Of a DNA stretch of 64,000 nt, positions 42,301 through 49,628 are shown piece by piece. Both the position numbers and the translations under genes were made by a program. Position 1 is the first letter of the stretch; each line of letters starts with the position of its first letter. The DNA comes from an uncultured Clostridia bacterium (GTDB taxonomy: Bacteria > Bacillota > Clostridia > Oscillospirales > Acutalibacteraceae), in contig CANPBX010000003.1 of the NCBI GenBank assembly GCA_947572385.1, positions 1 through 64,000 on the forward strand. Direction: 5' to 3'. Below the pieces are notes generated by a model. It searched no databases and was not told the DNA's origin. It saw only the letters and a list, made by a program, of their open reading frames with translations.

Positions 42301-43374
42301 CTCTATCTGCTGCTGCACCAGGGCGTACTCCTCGCTCTCCGGCTCCAGGGCCTCCAGCTGTGCCTTCAGAGCCTCCAGCTGCTGTGACAATGCAGTATAT
42401 CCGGCTATGGCCTCCTGCAGGCCGCTTATCCCCTGGTCCAGCATACCAAGCTGGCCTGTGAGCTGGCTGAGGGTAGCCTGTAAAGCTTTCAGCTTGTCAA
42501 GTGCGTCCTGGAGCTGCTTCCTGTTCTGCTCCATAGTTGTCAGCTGGGCGGCTATCTGAGCCTTAGCCGACTCTATCTCCACCTTCTTGGAGATAAGCTG
42601 TCCCTGGGCCTGGCCCGTCTGCTGGGCAAGCTGGCTCTGCCCGGCCTCAAGCTGGGCCTTTTGACCGTCTAATTCCTCCTGCTGTTCCCTGGTCTCGTTT
42701 AGGCCGTCCTCTATCTCCTTTGAGCTCTCCTCCAGCTCCTTCTCCGCATCGCCGAACTTTTCGTCCAGCTTCGCTTTGAGCTTATCATTCAGCTTATCTA
42801 TCTTGTCCTGCCTCAGCTCAACTGTTATGCTCTCCTGCACATTCCCGCTGGCGGCAACGCTTGCAACGCCCTCTATGCCCTCCAGCTTCAGCATGAGCTG
42901 TGAGTCCAGAAGGTCTGTGAGCTCAACGCTGTCCATGCCCTCCATCTCCATGGCGGCTACAGCAACAGGCATCATGCTGGGGTTTATCTTCATTATGTAC
43001 GGCGTGCCCACCATATCCCCCCAGCCCCCGGAGACACTGCTGATCTTCTCCCTGATGTCGGCTGTGAGCGTGTCCATGTTGGCGTCGTCCGTAAGCTGCA
43101 GCATTACCTGTGAAGCATTTTCCCTTGACACCGAGGTTATCTCCTTCACATGGTCCAATGTAGCCATAGCCTGCTCTATGGGCTTTGTGACCTCCTCCTC
43201 GACCTCCTCGGGGGCCGCCCCGGGGTATGCCGTGATTATGACAGCATATGGCAGGTTGATGTTTGGCAGCAGGTCCGGGGTCATGCGAGAAAATGCCACT
43301 ATCCCCAGCACTATGGCAATCACCACGCCCACCAGCACCGTCATCGGCTTCTTGACGCTGAACTTTGAAAACAT
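39376..43374 (-). CDS. RND family efflux transporter with internal coiled coil
   Basis: A 1332-residue inner-membrane RND permease (AcrB/SwrC type): N-terminal helix, ALDHVKEITSVS-type porter domain, NVISLSGLAVGVGMLVDNSVVVIENIYR with the proton-relay Asp pair, and a second repeat with IMLAGIIVNNGIVLIDYINQL. Usual length is 1000-1070. The surplus is a roughly 310-residue Gln/Glu/Ala/Leu-rich coiled-coil segment (about 200-520) inserted in the first extracytoplasmic loop. No adaptor gene is adjacent, so the coil may replace or contact one. Substrate unknown. Confidence 0.92.
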   Translation of the reverse strand: MFSKFSVKKPMTVLVGVVIAIVLGIVAFSRMTPDLLPNINLPYAVIITAYPGAAPEEVEEEVTKPIEQAMATLDHVKEITSVSRENASQVMLQLTDDANMDTLTADIREKISSVSGGWGDMVGTPYIMKINPSMMPVAVAAMEMEGMDSVELTDLLDSQLMLKLEGIEGVASVAASGNVQESITVELRQDKIDKLNDKLKAKLDEKFGDAEKELEESSKEIEDGLNETREQQEELDGQKAQLEAGQSQLAQQTGQAQGQLISKKVEIESAKAQIAAQLTTMEQNRKQLQDALDKLKALQATLSQLTGQLGMLDQGISGLQEAIAGYTALSQQLEALKAQLEALEPESEEYALVQQQIEALQPQLAAAEEALAALGTTPEGAPAKLAELQENRAAVEKGLAEAKAMAAAGGADPENLDKSIAEAQANLTKLGAGMDQLKATSSQLESGAVTVDQALRELSRQQTSGIMQMSAGMSQIVAGQSALGAAQQQLESAKAQLEGAREDLGTQKDAAYKNADLPITMEMVSQILTAQNFSMPAGYIEDQGTEILVRVGDKLEDKEELAGLLLFDTGDEGIGRIYLRDVADISVESNAGELYAKINGENGLLLSFTKQSTYSTALVSKNIEERFRALSEEYEGLKFTTLMDQGNYIYTVVDTVLQNLVLGAVLAVLILLLFLRDLRPTIVIAFSIPISLLVAIVLMYFSGVTLNVISLSGLAVGVGMLVDNSVVVIENIYRLRSEGMPAAKASVQGAVQVTGAIIASTLTTVCVFLPIVFVEGVTRELFSDMALTIGYSLLASLFVAITLVPAMTSTTLRQSKVREHSFFDRVLGGYGKIAAASLRHKWVCFTLALLLLAGSTVLALSRGFIFMPAMSGSQLDVSFTMPDEEATFEETTEMADRIAERIMELDCVETVGAMAGGDGTGGSAMLGMGGSGDVSIYVILDEGSGFKDSEAARMVEEACADLECEVDAQGAMDMSAYMSAMSGSGVEVKLRGDDMDLLIDTANELTEILAEVEGADGAESDLEDSTPELRIVVDKNKAMENGLTIAQVYQSVSGDIAEDKKATSISVDGYSQDVLVVHPEKGGMNESYLKSLTVTSTDRTTGETEEVPLIRIASFEERQSLNSINRENQNRVLTVRAGIADGNNVTLVTREVQKALEGYEPPKGVTLEMAAMAILIIYLIMVIQFQSLLLPFIVMFTIPLAFTGGFLGLYICGMEVSVVSMIGFIMLAGIIVNNGIVLIDYINQLRLEGLERREAIILAGRTRMRPILMTVLTTVLGLVFMALATGMGAEMMQPIAVVCIGGLLYATLMTLFVVPAMYDIMARKELKKIEVD

Positions 43375-43481
43375 CGGCTATGATCTCTCTTTCTCTCAAT
43401 ATTTTACCGAAAATAAGTATACCGCCGTTCAAAAAAAGTTTCATGAATTTTCTGTAAAGAATTATACGTAAAGGAAGCCAC

Positions 43482-43510
43482 TTGCAAAAGCTATGGAAAT
43501 ATGCTATACT
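43482..43510 (+). promoter_or_regulatory. Sigma-A promoter for hisH-hisF
   Basis: TTGCAA (43482-43487), 17-base spacer, TATACT (43505-43510). Confidence 0.75.
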
Positions 43511-43539
43511 CATTTTACTAATTTAGCGAGGTGAATCAC

Positions 43540-44157
43540 GTGATAGCCATTATTGATTACGGCGCGGGCAACCTCCAGAGCGTGGAGAAGGCCCTGCGGC
43601 ACATAGGCTGCAGCTGCACCGTCACCGGCAGACCCCAGGAGCTCATGTCCGCCCAGGCCGCTGTCCTGCCAGGGGTAGGCGCCTTCGGCGAAGCCATGGC
43701 GGGCCTCAGGAGCCGCGGGCTGGACAGCGCCATAAAGAGCTACGTCAAAACCGGCCGCCCCTTTTTAGGTATCTGCCTGGGCCTGCAGGTGCTCTTTGAG
43801 AGCAGCGAGGAGTCCCCGGGCACAGAGGGCTTGTCCCTCCTTCCGGGAAAAATCCTGCGCCTGCCCGAGGACTGCGGCCTGAAGGTCCCCCACATCGGCT
43901 GGAACTCCCTTGACCTTAAAATCCCCGGCTGGCTCCTGAAGGGCCTCCCCAGGGAGCCATATGTCTACTTCGTACACTCCTACTACCTGCAGACTGAGCC
44001 GGAGCTGGTCTGTGCCACCGCCCGGTACGGTGCAACGATCCATGCTGCTGTACAGTCCGGCAGCATAGCCGCCTGCCAGTTCCACCCGGAAAAGAGCGGC
44101 AGTACCGGCCTCTCCATACTGCGGAACTTCGCAGAGTATGTAAAGCAAAACACTTGA
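43540..44157 (+). CDS. hisH: Imidazole glycerol phosphate synthase subunit HisH
   Basis: A 205-residue class I glutamine amidotransferase that supplies ammonia to HisF in histidine synthesis. The active-site Cys lies in [10 protein letters not shown], the His-Glu pair in CQFHPEKSG, and YFVHSYY is typical. I choose GTG 43540 (protein begins [11 protein letters not shown]) since GAGGTGA lies six bases upstream; an in-frame GTG at 43531 overlaps that site. hisF follows 16 bases on. No other histidine gene is in the window. Confidence 0.94.
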   Translation: MIAIIDYGAGNLQSVEKALRHIGCSCTVTGRPQELMSAQAAVLPGVGAFGEAMAGLRSRGLDSAIKSYVKTGRPFLGICLGLQVLFESSEESPGTEGLSLLPGKILRLPEDCGLKVPHIGWNSLDLKIPGWLLKGLPREPYVYFVHSYYLQTEPELVCATARYGATIHAAVQSGSIAACQFHPEKSGSTGLSILRNFAEYVKQNT

Positions 44158-44173
44158 CACCGGAGGTTTAAAT

Positions 44174-44935
44174 ATGTACGCAAAACGCATAATCCCCTGC
44201 CTGGACATAAAGGACGGCAGGGTGGTAAAGGGCACCAACTTCCTCTCCCTCAGGGACGCCGGGGACCCGGTGGAAGCCGCAGTCCTGTACGACAGCCAGG
44301 GGGCCGACGAGCTGGTATTCCTGGATATCAACGCCTCCGCCGACGACCGGGGCATAGTAGCCCACATGGTGGAGCAGGTCGCCGGGCGCATTTTCATCCC
44401 CTTCACCGTAGGCGGCGGTATCCGTAAAGTAGATGACTTTACAGCTATCCTCCGGGCCGGGGCCGACAAGGTGTCTGTAAACTCAGCGGCCTTACAGCGC
44501 CCCCGGCTGATAAAAGAGGCCGCCGAGGTCTTCGGCAGCCAGTGTGTGGTCGTGGCTATGGACGCCAAGCGCCGTCCGGAAGGGGGCTGGACCCTCTACC
44601 TAAACGGCGGGCGGGCGGACACCGGGCGGGACGCGGTCGAGTGGGCCCAGGAGGCCGAGTACCTGGGCGCCGGGGAGATCCTCCTCACCAGCATGGACCG
44701 GGACGGCGTGAAGACCGGCTACGACCTGGAGCTGACCCGAGCCGTATCTGAGGCTGTGGGCATCCCCGTGATAGCCTCCGGCGGGGCCGGGGAGCTCTCC
44801 CACTTTTACGACGCTTTCACCGTGGGCCGGGCCGACGCTGTACTGGCTGCGTCCCTGTTCCACTTCGGAGAGGTGACCATACCGCAGCTCAAGTCCTACC
44901 TGAGCGGGAGGGGCGTGCCGGTACGCCCGGTGTAA
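44174..44935 (+). CDS. hisF: Imidazole glycerol phosphate synthase subunit HisF
   Basis: A 253-residue TIM-barrel cyclase that closes the imidazole ring and releases AICAR. Canonical features are the [12 protein letters not shown] start with Asp11, [27 protein letters not shown] with the second catalytic Asp, and [17 protein letters not shown] precedes ATG. It forms a heterodimer with HisH, whose gene is directly upstream. The sequence is of biosynthetic type, not the diverged HisF2 of surface polysaccharide clusters. Confidence 0.95.
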   Translation: MYAKRIIPCLDIKDGRVVKGTNFLSLRDAGDPVEAAVLYDSQGADELVFLDINASADDRGIVAHMVEQVAGRIFIPFTVGGGIRKVDDFTAILRAGADKVSVNSAALQRPRLIKEAAEVFGSQCVVVAMDAKRRPEGGWTLYLNGGRADTGRDAVEWAQEAEYLGAGEILLTSMDRDGVKTGYDLELTRAVSEAVGIPVIASGGAGELSHFYDAFTVGRADAVLAASLFHFGEVTIPQLKSYLSGRGVPVRPV

Positions 44936-44947
44936 AGCCCTTCACCT

Positions 44948-45817
44948 TTACTGGTCGTCAATATAGCTCACGTACTCCTCCAGGCACATGGAGCGCTGCT
45001 GCATGGCCGCGGCGTTCTCCCCGCCCACGTACCTTATCACAGTGGGGTCCGGGTCCACGGTGGTGAAGTTGGTCTTGCCCTCGGGATAGCGGAACACAAA
45101 GCCGTACTTGCCCATATTGCCCTTTAGCCATGAGTAGATCTTTGAGCGCTCAAAGGTCTCCTTATCCGCCGCCAGCCTCAGGCAGAGCCCTGTCTGGAAG
45201 TCGCTCTCCCCAGCCATAGGCGTTATCGCCCTGGCGGTGGTCTTAGCCATCACCGCGGTCATATTCTCATCATTCATCATCTCCCGGGCTGTCTTCTCAA
45301 AGCGCTCCCCCTGTTCCTCTGCGGACACAAAGCCCTCTGAGAATATCAGCACCATGTCGTCCTCCTTAGCCGCCGCCACAAGCTGCCTCAAGGCGTCTGC
45401 AATACGCGAGTCCACCCGCACGTTCTCCATGCTTGCGAGCTTCGGCTCATACTCAGGTGCCGGGCTCTGGGAGTTGATATAGAACAGGCTCACGGAGTCG
45501 TCATATATAGGCAGCCCCAGATCGTCATAGTCCGGCACCGGCTCCATAGACGCCTCTGGCCCCTCGGTCTCCACGTTCCTGATTATCTCCTGATGGAAAT
45601 ACGGCACCATAAAAAACCACACAAAAAACCATGCCACCAGCCCTATCCCTATGACAGCCACCGCCGCCACCACCCGGGACCAGAGCTTCAGCTTCCTCGC
45701 CGCCTGGTGCTGGGCCTGCTTCTCCTGGGACACGAACATCCTGCGCCTGCTGCTTATCCCCAGCGCCCCCCGGCTGGCGTTCCCTATCCTATACTGCTTT
45801 CCCCTGCGTCTAGCCAC
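44948..45817 (-). CDS. VanY-like (M15B) protein lacking zinc ligands
   Basis: A 289-residue membrane-anchored protein: basic N-terminus, one helix (about residues 49-72), then an extracytoplasmic domain of the D-Ala-D-Ala carboxypeptidase VanY family, seen in MVLIFSEGF, DFQTGLCLRL, the W-K-x-N-x-x-KYGFVFRYPEGK block and IRYVGGENAA. In active enzymes the corresponding positions are SEHQTGLAVD and EPWHYRYVG. Here His is Phe, Asp is Arg and the WHY segment is TVI, so zinc binding looks lost. GTG 45817 follows AAAGG; an in-frame ATG at 45871 has no site. Likely a peptidoglycan-binding pseudoenzyme. Confidence 0.75.
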   Translation of the reverse strand: MARRRGKQYRIGNASRGALGISSRRRMFVSQEKQAQHQAARKLKLWSRVVAAVAVIGIGLVAWFFVWFFMVPYFHQEIIRNVETEGPEASMEPVPDYDDLGLPIYDDSVSLFYINSQSPAPEYEPKLASMENVRVDSRIADALRQLVAAAKEDDMVLIFSEGFVSAEEQGERFEKTAREMMNDENMTAVMAKTTARAITPMAGESDFQTGLCLRLAADKETFERSKIYSWLKGNMGKYGFVFRYPEGKTNFTTVDPDPTVIRYVGGENAAAMQQRSMCLEEYVSYIDDQ

Positions 45818-45895
45818 GCCCACAACCCTTTCATACAAATATATACGCCGATTATACACTATTTTGCCCAAAAAATAAACAGTGATTTTGTAAAC

Positions 45896-45928
45896 AAAAA
45901 ATCGGGATGGGCCCTAAGGCCCACCCCG
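45896..45928 (-). terminator. Terminator after flagellin
   Basis: On the minus strand an 11-bp stem with one mismatch (45918-45928 with 45903-45913) is followed by ATTTTTT. Confidence 0.8.
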
Positions 45929-45970
45929 TCTTTTACATATCCTACTATTATCTCCCCAACTTTAAGCGCC

Positions 45971-46016
45971 GCTCTTACTGGAGCAGCTGTGCAGACTGCT
46001 CTTACTGGAGCAGCTG
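45971..46016. repeat. Partial 27-bp tandem duplication at the flagellin 3' end
   Basis: The 19-base string GCTCTTACTGGAGCAGCTG occurs at 45971-45989 and 45998-46016, a 27-base period. It spans the last codons and stop of flagellin and repeats them just downstream, in phase. Confidence 0.85.
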
Positions 46017-47675
46017 GAGCACGCCCTGAGGAACAGCATTCGCCTGGGCCAGCATGGCCTGAGCGGACTGGATCAGGATGTTGTTCTTTGTGTAAGCCAT
46101 CATCTCGTCGGCAACGTCGGTGTCGCGGATGGTGGACTCGGCGTCCTGGATGTTCTCGGTCATCACGGACAGGTTGTTCGCGGTGTGCTCCAGGCGGTTC
46201 TGGGTAGCGCCCAGCTTGCCGCGGATAGCGGAAACGGTGTTGATGGCGTTCTTGATGCTGTCGATAGCCTTAGTAGCGCCATCAATACTGCTGATGTCAA
46301 CGCTGCCAACGCCGATTGCGTCAGCGTGCAGGTCGCCAACAGTAACCATCAGCTGGTTGAAGTTATCGCTGGTATCGCCAATCTGGAGCTGGAGACCGCC
46401 GCCGGCATTCATCTGGTCAGCCAGAATAGCAATCTGTGTTTTAGTCGCGTCTTTAGTCCATTCACCACCAGCTGGCTGCTCACCCTGCTCAACATTCAGG
46501 CCAGCCAGGTTCATCTTCTCAACCATAGCCTTGATGTCAGTTGCGTCAACGGCATCCTTCGTGCCAACTTCAACATAGTGCGCGGTGCCATCTTTCTGCA
46601 AACGCTTCAGCGCATCAGCAGTCAACGCACCTTTGTTGACAAAGACAAATTTCTCGCCGCCGATAGTCATGGTGCTGTCCTTCAGCGTGTCTTCCTTGCC
46701 GTCCCAAATCTTAGCAGTGGACAAGTCAGCGGTATAGTACTCATCCATGGGAGCCTTAGTGGTATTCATGGTGGTAGAAACGCCAGTATACTTGCCTCCG
46801 GAAGTAACGCCAACTTCAATGCCCTTAATCTTCATCTGGCTTGCGCCAGCCTCTTTAGAGGTGAAGGTGAGGACACCAGCGGCATTGGCAACGTCAAAGT
46901 TATCACTGACGGTCTTATTCTTGGTAATCTCACTCAGAATATTGGCATAATCACCAGCTGCCACCTTATCTTTAGCTGCCAGAGTGATTTCAGTGCCATC
47001 TTCGGCAATCAAGGTCTTAGCCTCACCAGCAGCATCCGCAGCCACGGTAAAGTCCATCTTGACAGCTTCGATCGTGCCGTCGGCCTTTTCCATGTTCAGC
47101 GTAATGCTAAAGGTATCACCAATCTTAACCGCGGCGTCAGCAAATGCGGTTGGGTTTTTATACTCGCCCTTCACAGCTGCCTGCTTGGTTGCGGCGCAGC
47201 CAGCTGTCAAATCCACAGAAGCTGGACTACCATTGGCTCCGGCGCCGCCTCCCAGGCTCCCATCCAGCAGCTTAGTACCATTAAAGTTGGCGCTGTCGGC
47301 GATACGGTTGATCTCAGAGTTGAGCTGGTCGACCTCGTCCTGGAGGGCCTTGCGGTCAACTTCGTCGTCATAGGTGCCGTTGGAGGACTGGGTAGCCAGG
47401 TACTTCATGCGGGACAGCATGTCCTGGATCTCCTGCATGGCGCCCTCGGCGGTCTTAACGAGGGAGATGCCGTCCTTCACGTTCTTCTGAGCAGCCTCGA
47501 GGCCCTTAATCTGGGCGCGCATCTTCTCAGAAATAGCCAGACCGGCGGCGTCGTCACCGGCGCGGTTAATCTTGTAGCCGGAGCTGAGCTTCTCAAGGTT
47601 CTTGCTCAGGGCGCTGGCGTTGTTGTTGTAGTTCCTGTAGGCGTTCATGGACATAATGTTGTGTTGGATACGCAT
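46002..47675 (-). CDS. Flagellin
   Basis: A 557-residue flagellar filament protein. The conserved N-terminal D0/D1 part (about 1-150, starting MRIQHNIMSMNAYRNYN, with LEKLSSGYKINRAGDDAAGLAISE) and the C-terminal part (about 440-557, ending QAMLAQANAVPQGVLQLLQ) flank a variable central region of lower GC that is surface-exposed. ATG 47675 has AAGGAG nine bases upstream; a longer frame to 47906 crosses the promoter. A sigma-D-type promoter lies about 155 bases upstream. No other filament or hook genes are here. Confidence 0.96.
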   Translation of the reverse strand: MRIQHNIMSMNAYRNYNNNASALSKNLEKLSSGYKINRAGDDAAGLAISEKMRAQIKGLEAAQKNVKDGISLVKTAEGAMQEIQDMLSRMKYLATQSSNGTYDDEVDRKALQDEVDQLNSEINRIADSANFNGTKLLDGSLGGGAGANGSPASVDLTAGCAATKQAAVKGEYKNPTAFADAAVKIGDTFSITLNMEKADGTIEAVKMDFTVAADAAGEAKTLIAEDGTEITLAAKDKVAAGDYANILSEITKNKTVSDNFDVANAAGVLTFTSKEAGASQMKIKGIEVGVTSGGKYTGVSTTMNTTKAPMDEYYTADLSTAKIWDGKEDTLKDSTMTIGGEKFVFVNKGALTADALKRLQKDGTAHYVEVGTKDAVDATDIKAMVEKMNLAGLNVEQGEQPAGGEWTKDATKTQIAILADQMNAGGGLQLQIGDTSDNFNQLMVTVGDLHADAIGVGSVDISSIDGATKAIDSIKNAINTVSAIRGKLGATQNRLEHTANNLSVMTENIQDAESTIRDTDVADEMMAYTKNNILIQSAQAMLAQANAVPQGVLQLLQ

Positions 47676-47832
47676 AATATTTTGCTCCTTCAAAATAAAG
47701 TTCGGATGGGTCCGTCCACCCGTAGTAATATGCGCCGGGGCCGGCAGCCGGCCGGAATGCTGCCCGGGCGCTGGGTGAGGCAGGCTCGCGAGGCCTTGCC
47801 CCCAAGGGGTTTCCTTACCCCTTACAACTATA

Positions 47833-47859
47833 TATTCGTCCGCTTTCTGGAAAAGTTTA
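47833..47859 (-). promoter_or_regulatory. Sigma-D (sigma-28) type promoter for flagellin
   Basis: On the minus strand TAAA (47856-47859), a 15-base spacer and GACGAATA (47833-47840), close to the TAAA-N15-GCCGATAA consensus of flagellar promoters. The transcript would have a leader of about 150 bases (47676-47826). Confidence 0.75.
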
Positions 47860-47916
47860 TAGGGCCCGCAAAATTTTTTCGGGAAAGTATATGTTTTCGT
47901 ATTCATCGGACATGAG

Positions 47917-47941
47917 AAAGGAGCCGGGGCGCGGCTCCTTT
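47917..47941 (-). terminator. Hairpin after the 48-residue ORF
   Basis: Perfect 10-bp stem AAAGGAGCCG/CGGCTCCTTT with a five-base loop and only a short T-run, six bases after the ORF stop codon. Confidence 0.55.
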
Positions 47942-47946
47942 GGGGG

Positions 47947-48093
47947 TTATCCCTTCTTTGCGAGGGCTATCTTGTCGAGAAACTCGAGTATCTCTTCGCG
48001 GGTATACGTGTCCTTTTCGCCCTCTGAGAACAGTAAACGCAGTTCGTAGATAGTCGCAAGCTGGGACACTTCGTATTCCTTTTCAGTCGGCAT
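47947..48093 (-). CDS. 48-residue acidic small protein
   Basis: A short frame encodes 48 residues starting MPTEKEYEV and ending ALAKKG, predicted to be helical and charged (many Glu, Lys), without membrane segment. AAGGGGG lies eight bases before ATG, a consensus sigma-A promoter is 32 bases further upstream and a hairpin follows the stop, so it looks like a complete transcription unit. No family recognised. It sits between tldD (divergent) and flagellin (same strand). Confidence 0.65.
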   Translation of the reverse strand: MPTEKEYEVSQLATIYELRLLFSEGEKDTYTREEILEFLDKIALAKKG

Positions 48094-48124
48094 AAAGTAT
48101 GCCCCCTTTCTATTTTATATATTT

Positions 48125-48153
48125 ATTATACCCGATTACCCTTGCAAAGTCAA
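48125..48153 (-). promoter_or_regulatory. Sigma-A promoter for the 48-residue ORF
   Basis: On the minus strand TTGACT (48148-48153), 17-base spacer, TATAAT (48125-48130). Confidence 0.85.
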
Positions 48154-48170
48154 GGAAAAAGGCGTACAAT
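48142..48170 (+). promoter_or_regulatory. Sigma-A promoter for the tldD-type operon
   Basis: TTGCAA (48142-48147), 17-base spacer, TACAAT (48165-48170). Its -35 box lies inside the spacer of the divergent promoter, so the two probably exclude one another. Confidence 0.75.
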
Positions 48171-48201
48171 ACCACTATACCATTGTAAAGGAGGCCCAAC
48201 A

Positions 48202-49614
48202 GTGTTTAGGAACTTAGACAATATCAGACCCGGCCTAAAGGCCCTGGTGTCGGCGCTTTATGAGGACTACCCGTACGCGTCGGTGCTGGCGGTAGAGGAC
48301 TCGTGGCGGCGGTGGTCGGTGAGCCGCCAGGGTGTGAACATCGACGCGTCAGGGTTTGGCGGCGGCAGCGGGTGTGTTGTTCGGGTGTTCGACGGCGTAG
48401 GCTGTGCCGAATACTCCTTCAACCGCTTCTCAATGGAGAGCATACCAGAGATAAAGGCCCTGATAGCCGGACGGCTTGCCGCCCAGAACAAGGCCCTGGG
48501 GGACATCGACCCCCTGCCCACGCCCATCCCCTCAGACGAGCCCGCTGTACTCTCAAAGCAGTGCGCCTATAAGCTGGACCCCCGGGAGCTGGGGGACGAG
48601 GCCATTATAGACAGGCTCAGCGGAATCCGCACCAAAGCCCTGGGCCTGGATGAGCGGATAATGGAGGCTCAGGTCAGCATGGCCCACAGGGCCTACCGCA
48701 AGGTCTTTATCAGCGAAAACCGCGACCTGGACCAGACCTATATGTGGACCACCTGCAGCATGGCCATGATGGTCTCAAGGGGCCAGGAGCTGAAGTACGC
48801 CTTTAAGTCCTCCTCAAACCTCGGCGGCGCCGAGGTGCTCGATCAGGTGGAGGACGGCCTTGATGGCGTGGCGAGATCCGCCATAGACCTTCTGGACTCA
48901 GAGCCCATCCCTCCCGGCGAGTACGACTGCGTATGCGACCCGGACACCACCGGCATGATAGTCCACGAGGCCTTCGGCCACGGCGTTGAGATGGATATGT
49001 TCGTAAAGGACCGGGCCCTGGGCCGTGAGTATATCGACAAGTACGTGGCAAGCGGGCTCGTGACTATGCACGACGGCAGCACCGTGCTTGAAGCCGCCAC
49101 CATGGCCTTCGACGACGAGGGCACCCTTACCGGCGACACAGTGGTGATAGACAGGGGAATCCTGAAAACCGGCATGTGCGACGCCCTGAGCGCGGCCCGT
49201 CTGGGCATCAGGCCCACCGGCAACGGCCGCCGGGAGAGCTACGAGCGCAAGGCCTATACCCGCATGACCAACACCTACTTCGAGGCCGGTAACAACACCA
49301 TGGAGGAGATGATTTCCTCCATAGACTACGGCTTCCTTTTACAGCAGCCCAGCTCCGGCATGGAGGACCCAAAAAACTGGGGCATTCAGTGTATGGTGAC
49401 TATCGCCCGGGAGATAAAGGACGGCAGGCTCACTGGCAAAATCTTCTCCCCTATCGTACTCACAGGCTACGTGCCCGACCTGTTGAAGTCCGTCAGCATG
49501 ATGGGCGGCGAAGTTGAGCTGGCAGGCGGCGGCTTCTGCGGCAAGGGCTACAAGGAGTGGGTCAAGGTCTCTGACGGCGGCCCCTGCATGAAGGCCCGCA
49601 TCAGGCTGGGTTAA
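48202..49614 (+). CDS. tldD: TldD-type metallopeptidase subunit
   Basis: A 470-residue member of the TldD/PmbA (U62) family. The zinc-binding HEAFGHGVE motif (near residues 255-263) marks it as the catalytic TldD-like subunit, with GSGMEDPKNWG-like and GKIFSPIVLTGYVPDLL segments of the C-terminal half. TldD/TldE heterodimers cleave unfolded peptides, including modified peptide precursors such as microcin B17. The start is GTG with AAAGGAGG nine bases upstream. The partner gene follows after 14 bases. Confidence 0.9.
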   Translation: MFRNLDNIRPGLKALVSALYEDYPYASVLAVEDSWRRWSVSRQGVNIDASGFGGGSGCVVRVFDGVGCAEYSFNRFSMESIPEIKALIAGRLAAQNKALGDIDPLPTPIPSDEPAVLSKQCAYKLDPRELGDEAIIDRLSGIRTKALGLDERIMEAQVSMAHRAYRKVFISENRDLDQTYMWTTCSMAMMVSRGQELKYAFKSSSNLGGAEVLDQVEDGLDGVARSAIDLLDSEPIPPGEYDCVCDPDTTGMIVHEAFGHGVEMDMFVKDRALGREYIDKYVASGLVTMHDGSTVLEAATMAFDDEGTLTGDTVVIDRGILKTGMCDALSAARLGIRPTGNGRRESYERKAYTRMTNTYFEAGNNTMEEMISSIDYGFLLQQPSSGMEDPKNWGIQCMVTIAREIKDGRLTGKIFSPIVLTGYVPDLLKSVSMMGGEVELAGGGFCGKGYKEWVKVSDGGPCMKARIRLG

Positions 49615-49628
49615 GGAGGTAAACAGGC

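Noticed and set aside
40259..42559. Several Ser/Ala-rich plus-strand frames opposite the RND gene
   Set aside because: Shadows of the RND gene; low-complexity composition and no ribosome binding sites.
46185..47915. Open frame of 576 codons on the plus strand opposite flagellin
   Set aside because: Mirror frame of a conserved gene, without start signals or recognisable domains.
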